This document shows, in pieces, positions 6,107-7,358 of a DNA stretch of 7,358 nucleotides. Below the pieces are notes generated by a model, which saw only the letters and a program-made list of their open reading frames with translations, ran no database searches and was not told where the DNA came from. The DNA lies in the NCBI GenBank assembly GCA_029267975.1, contig JAJUHH010000140.1, forward strand, positions 1 to 7,358. The letters run 5' to 3'. How positions within the stretch are numbered: position 1 is the first letter of the stretch; the number at the start of each line of letters is the position of its first letter. The translations under genes and the position numbers were made by a program. The DNA is from Clostridiales bacterium. GTDB taxonomy: Bacteria; Bacillota; Clostridia; Lachnospirales; Lachnospiraceae.

Positions 6107-6140
6107 ATCTATTCGGGCTGGCAATCTATTCGGGCTGACA
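6107..6140. repeat. 17-bp tandem duplication across a stop codon
   Basis: ATCTATTCGGGCTGGCA (6107-6123) and ATCTATTCGGGCTGACA (6124-6140) are directly adjacent and differ at one base. On the minus strand each copy reads as the last residues Cys-Gln-Pro-Glu plus a TAG stop of the glycosylase-like gene, so the gene ends at the first copy and the second is an untranslated echo. This suggests a small duplication by slippage or template switching. Confidence 0.85.
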
Positions 6141-6959
6141 ATGGTCACAATAATAAATCGTTCCGCCAAGATAGTTATCCTTATGCAGCTCATAGCCGCA
6201 TTTTACACAAGGAGTCCATACTGTCTTTTTGCTGAGATAAGTTTGATAGCCGCCGGGATTACCGAATAAATCTTTCTCGGTATCTCTTCCACCAAGGTCA
6301 GCCATTTGTCTAAGGGTATCCTTTATGGTTTCATATAAGCGCTCATATTCTTCCTCTGTAACCTTAGACATCTTTCTCTTTGGATGTATTCCTGACAGGT
6401 AAAGAATATCTTGCAGTACTCCGTTGCCCAAACCCGGGATACGCTGCTGGGTAGCCAAGAAGGCCTTTGCGGATAATCGATCAGACCCTTCGCTTCTTAA
6501 TGTTTTGAAATATTCCAGATCAAATTGCTCGCTTAAGGGTGATGGTTTTTCCTTGGCACCAATATAATACATGTTATCAAATTCACCTTCATGAAATGCC
6601 CAGATGCCTCCATACATCTGGATTGTGCAGACCAAAGCCGTAGAATCATCAAATTCAATATATAGCTGATGTTTCTTAGGGACCCTTTTTATATCTTCAT
6701 AATAACGCAGGGTAGCTCCGTCGCCAATAACCAATCGGCAATCTTCAATTTCAATCTCAACCATTCCTGCAATCGGATAGGATGTACCTATTCTTTTCCC
6801 CGACAGTAAATCATCATAAGCTTCCGGTTCACCAAAATACCATGCAAAGGAATGAGGTGATTGATTTGCTTTCACATAACTGATTGTTTTTCCTTGAACG
6901 GATTGATTTAATTGCTGTGCAACTGTATAACTCTCTGGTATCTCTAACACTAAGTACAT
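6126..6959 (-). CDS. DNA-formamidopyrimidine glycosylase (Fpg/Nei) family protein, divergent
   Basis: The 277-residue protein has the full layout of Fpg/Nei base-excision repair enzymes: an N-terminal beta-sandwich starting LEIPESYTVAQQL, a helix-two-turn-helix region with QQRIPGLGNGVLQDILYLSG (171-190) followed by IHPKRK, and a C-terminal zinc finger with Cys251, Cys254, Cys271 and Cys274 (C-x2-C-x16-C-x2-C). Classical members begin MPELPE, where Pro2 is the catalytic nucleophile; here the aligned position is Leu, and the zinc-finger arginine that grips the lesion phosphate appears to be Gly. It may bind DNA without normal glycosylase chemistry or use another residue. The ATG at 6959-6957 follows AGGA by six bases. 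A GTG at 6950-6948, nine bases after GGGG, would give MLEIPES, matching how I remember this subfamily starting, and is a serious alternative. It has its own promoter and terminator. Confidence 0.88.
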   Translation of the reverse strand: MYLVLEIPESYTVAQQLNQSVQGKTISYVKANQSPHSFAWYFGEPEAYDDLLSGKRIGTSYPIAGMVEIEIEDCRLVIGDGATLRYYEDIKRVPKKHQLYIEFDDSTALVCTIQMYGGIWAFHEGEFDNMYYIGAKEKPSPLSEQFDLEYFKTLRSEGSDRLSAKAFLATQQRIPGLGNGVLQDILYLSGIHPKRKMSKVTEEEYERLYETIKDTLRQMADLGGRDTEKDLFGNPGGYQTYLSKKTVWTPCVKCGYELHKDNYLGGTIYYCDHCQPE

Positions 6960-6985
6960 CCCCTTTCCTATATTGGTTTAATTTA

Positions 6986-7014
6986 ACAATAAAACATATG
7001 TTCTGATATGTCAA
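6986..7014 (-). promoter_or_regulatory. Putative promoter of the glycosylase-like gene
   Basis: A consensus TTGACA (7014-7009) is followed after 17 bp by TATTGT (6991-6986), a four-of-six match to the -10. The predicted start is near 6979, giving a leader of about 20 nt. A perfect 10-bp palindrome AACATATGTT (6993-7002) sits in the spacer and may be an operator or chance in AT-rich DNA. Confidence 0.55.
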
Positions 7015-7067
7015 TATTAAATTACATTTTTATGTCAATGAAGTGGAGCAAGCTGACACTCTGCTTT

Positions 7068-7108
7068 CTATCGTAAAGGAACTCTTTTTAGAATTTCTTT
7101 TACGATAG
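7068..7108. repeat. 14-bp stem-loop in the right intergenic region
   Basis: CTATCGTAAAGGAA (7068-7081) pairs with the segment 7095-7108 over 14 positions, one of them G-U, with a 13-base loop. No T-run follows on either strand, so it is not a classical terminator. It ends three bases before the larger nested structure at 7112-7201. Confidence 0.6.
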
Positions 7109-7111
7109 CGA

Positions 7112-7201
7112 AGGGGCTGTTGCATCATATAAGTGAATCGGGAAGGGAAGGATGAAATGCATCCTTTCCTTTCTTCATAACCTATATCTGCAACAGCCCT
7201 T
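7112..7201. repeat. Nested inverted-repeat element of 90 bp
   Basis: The ends AGGGGCTGTTGCA (7112-7124) and TGCAACAGCCCTT (7189-7201) are complementary over 13 positions (one G-U). Inside is a second hairpin of 14 pairs, two of them G-U, between 7141-7154 and 7160-7173 with a five-base loop. No T-run follows either arm. It could be a transcription barrier after the gene at the right edge, a structured RNA, or a small non-autonomous mobile repeat. No clear target-site duplication flanks it. The gap 6960-7249 holds no gene that I can support. Confidence 0.6.
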
Positions 7202-7249
7202 CTGTAATAATTGCTTATGTAAATTTTATCTTTTGTTATTCAGCTAATA

Positions 7250-7358
7250 TTATTGAAGCTCAGCCGGTAAAGCGCAGCCAAGGCTCTTAGCTTCTGCGGT
7301 TAATAAATCGCGTCCACCCTGATCTAAGTATTCCTGTACGAACTTATCCCATTCATCC
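7250..7358 (-). CDS. C-terminal fragment of a probable ABC extracellular solute-binding protein
   Basis: The last 35 codons and a TAA stop of a gene entering from the right edge are present; the start lies outside. The tail begins DEWDKFVQEYLDQGG and ends in LGCALPAELQ. A helix of the type W-x2-[FY]-[KV]-x-Y-L-x2-GG near the C-terminus is common at the end of family 1 sugar-type solute-binding lipoproteins of Lachnospiraceae, which is the basis for the name. The fragment is short, so this is a tentative call; the open frame itself, with ordinary codon use up to the stop, is well supported. The folded block at 7112-7201 lies about 50 bp downstream and may mark the end of its transcript. Confidence 0.5.
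   Translation of the reverse strand, partial: DEWDKFVQEYLDQGGRDLLTAEAKSLGCALPAELQ

Noticed and set aside
6829..7014. Minus-strand frame of 61 codons overlapping the start of the glycosylase-like gene
   Set aside because: It would begin within the promoter -35 region of that gene and has no homology that I recognise.
7112..7201. Complete insertion sequence
   Set aside because: At 90 bp there is no room for a transposase and no flanking target duplication was seen.
1..7358. CRISPR array, tRNA, rRNA, phage or conjugative genes
   Set aside because: No regularly spaced repeats, cloverleaf sequences or relevant proteins were seen on either strand.

Overview
The window looks like chromosomal DNA of a low-GC Gram-positive anaerobe of the Clostridia, probably Lachnospiraceae or a relative. 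The evidence is AT-rich spacers with sigma-A-type promoters, strong AGGAGG ribosome binding sites, a lipoprotein solute-binding protein, a DUF975 membrane protein, and XRE regulators of the type common in that group. Species cannot be read from the sequence. All seven convincing complete or partial genes, plus a fragment at the right edge, lie on the minus strand, so the region is transcribed right to left. The plus-strand open frames are antisense shadows.

Left third (1-3370): a branched-chain amino acid-type (HAAT family) ABC importer in the order livK (lipoprotein receptor), livH (permease), livM (permease, cut by the left edge). The ATPases livG and livF would be expected just beyond the edge. 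livK has a well-formed promoter and a leader of about 170 nt that can fold into two mutually exclusive structures, one of them terminator-like. A perfect 13-bp hairpin and a second good promoter lie between livK and livH, so receptor and permeases can be expressed at different levels.

Middle (3399-5104): a membrane-anchored XRE regulator, then, after a strong terminator, a DUF975 integral membrane protein. The DUF975 promoter carries a perfect 14-bp palindrome in its spacer and a related 12-bp palindrome just upstream of the -35, a likely operator pair.

Right third (5212-7358): a small papain-fold (C39-like) putative cysteine peptidase without a signal peptide, a divergent Fpg/Nei-family DNA glycosylase-like protein that lacks the usual N-terminal catalytic proline and carries a 17-bp tandem duplication across its stop codon, a densely folded 134-bp intergenic block, and the last 35 codons of a gene that resembles an ABC solute-binding protein.

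I see no phage, CRISPR, tRNA, rRNA or insertion-sequence transposase here. The most interesting parts are regulatory: the livK leader, the paired palindromes of the DUF975 promoter, and the folded block at the right.
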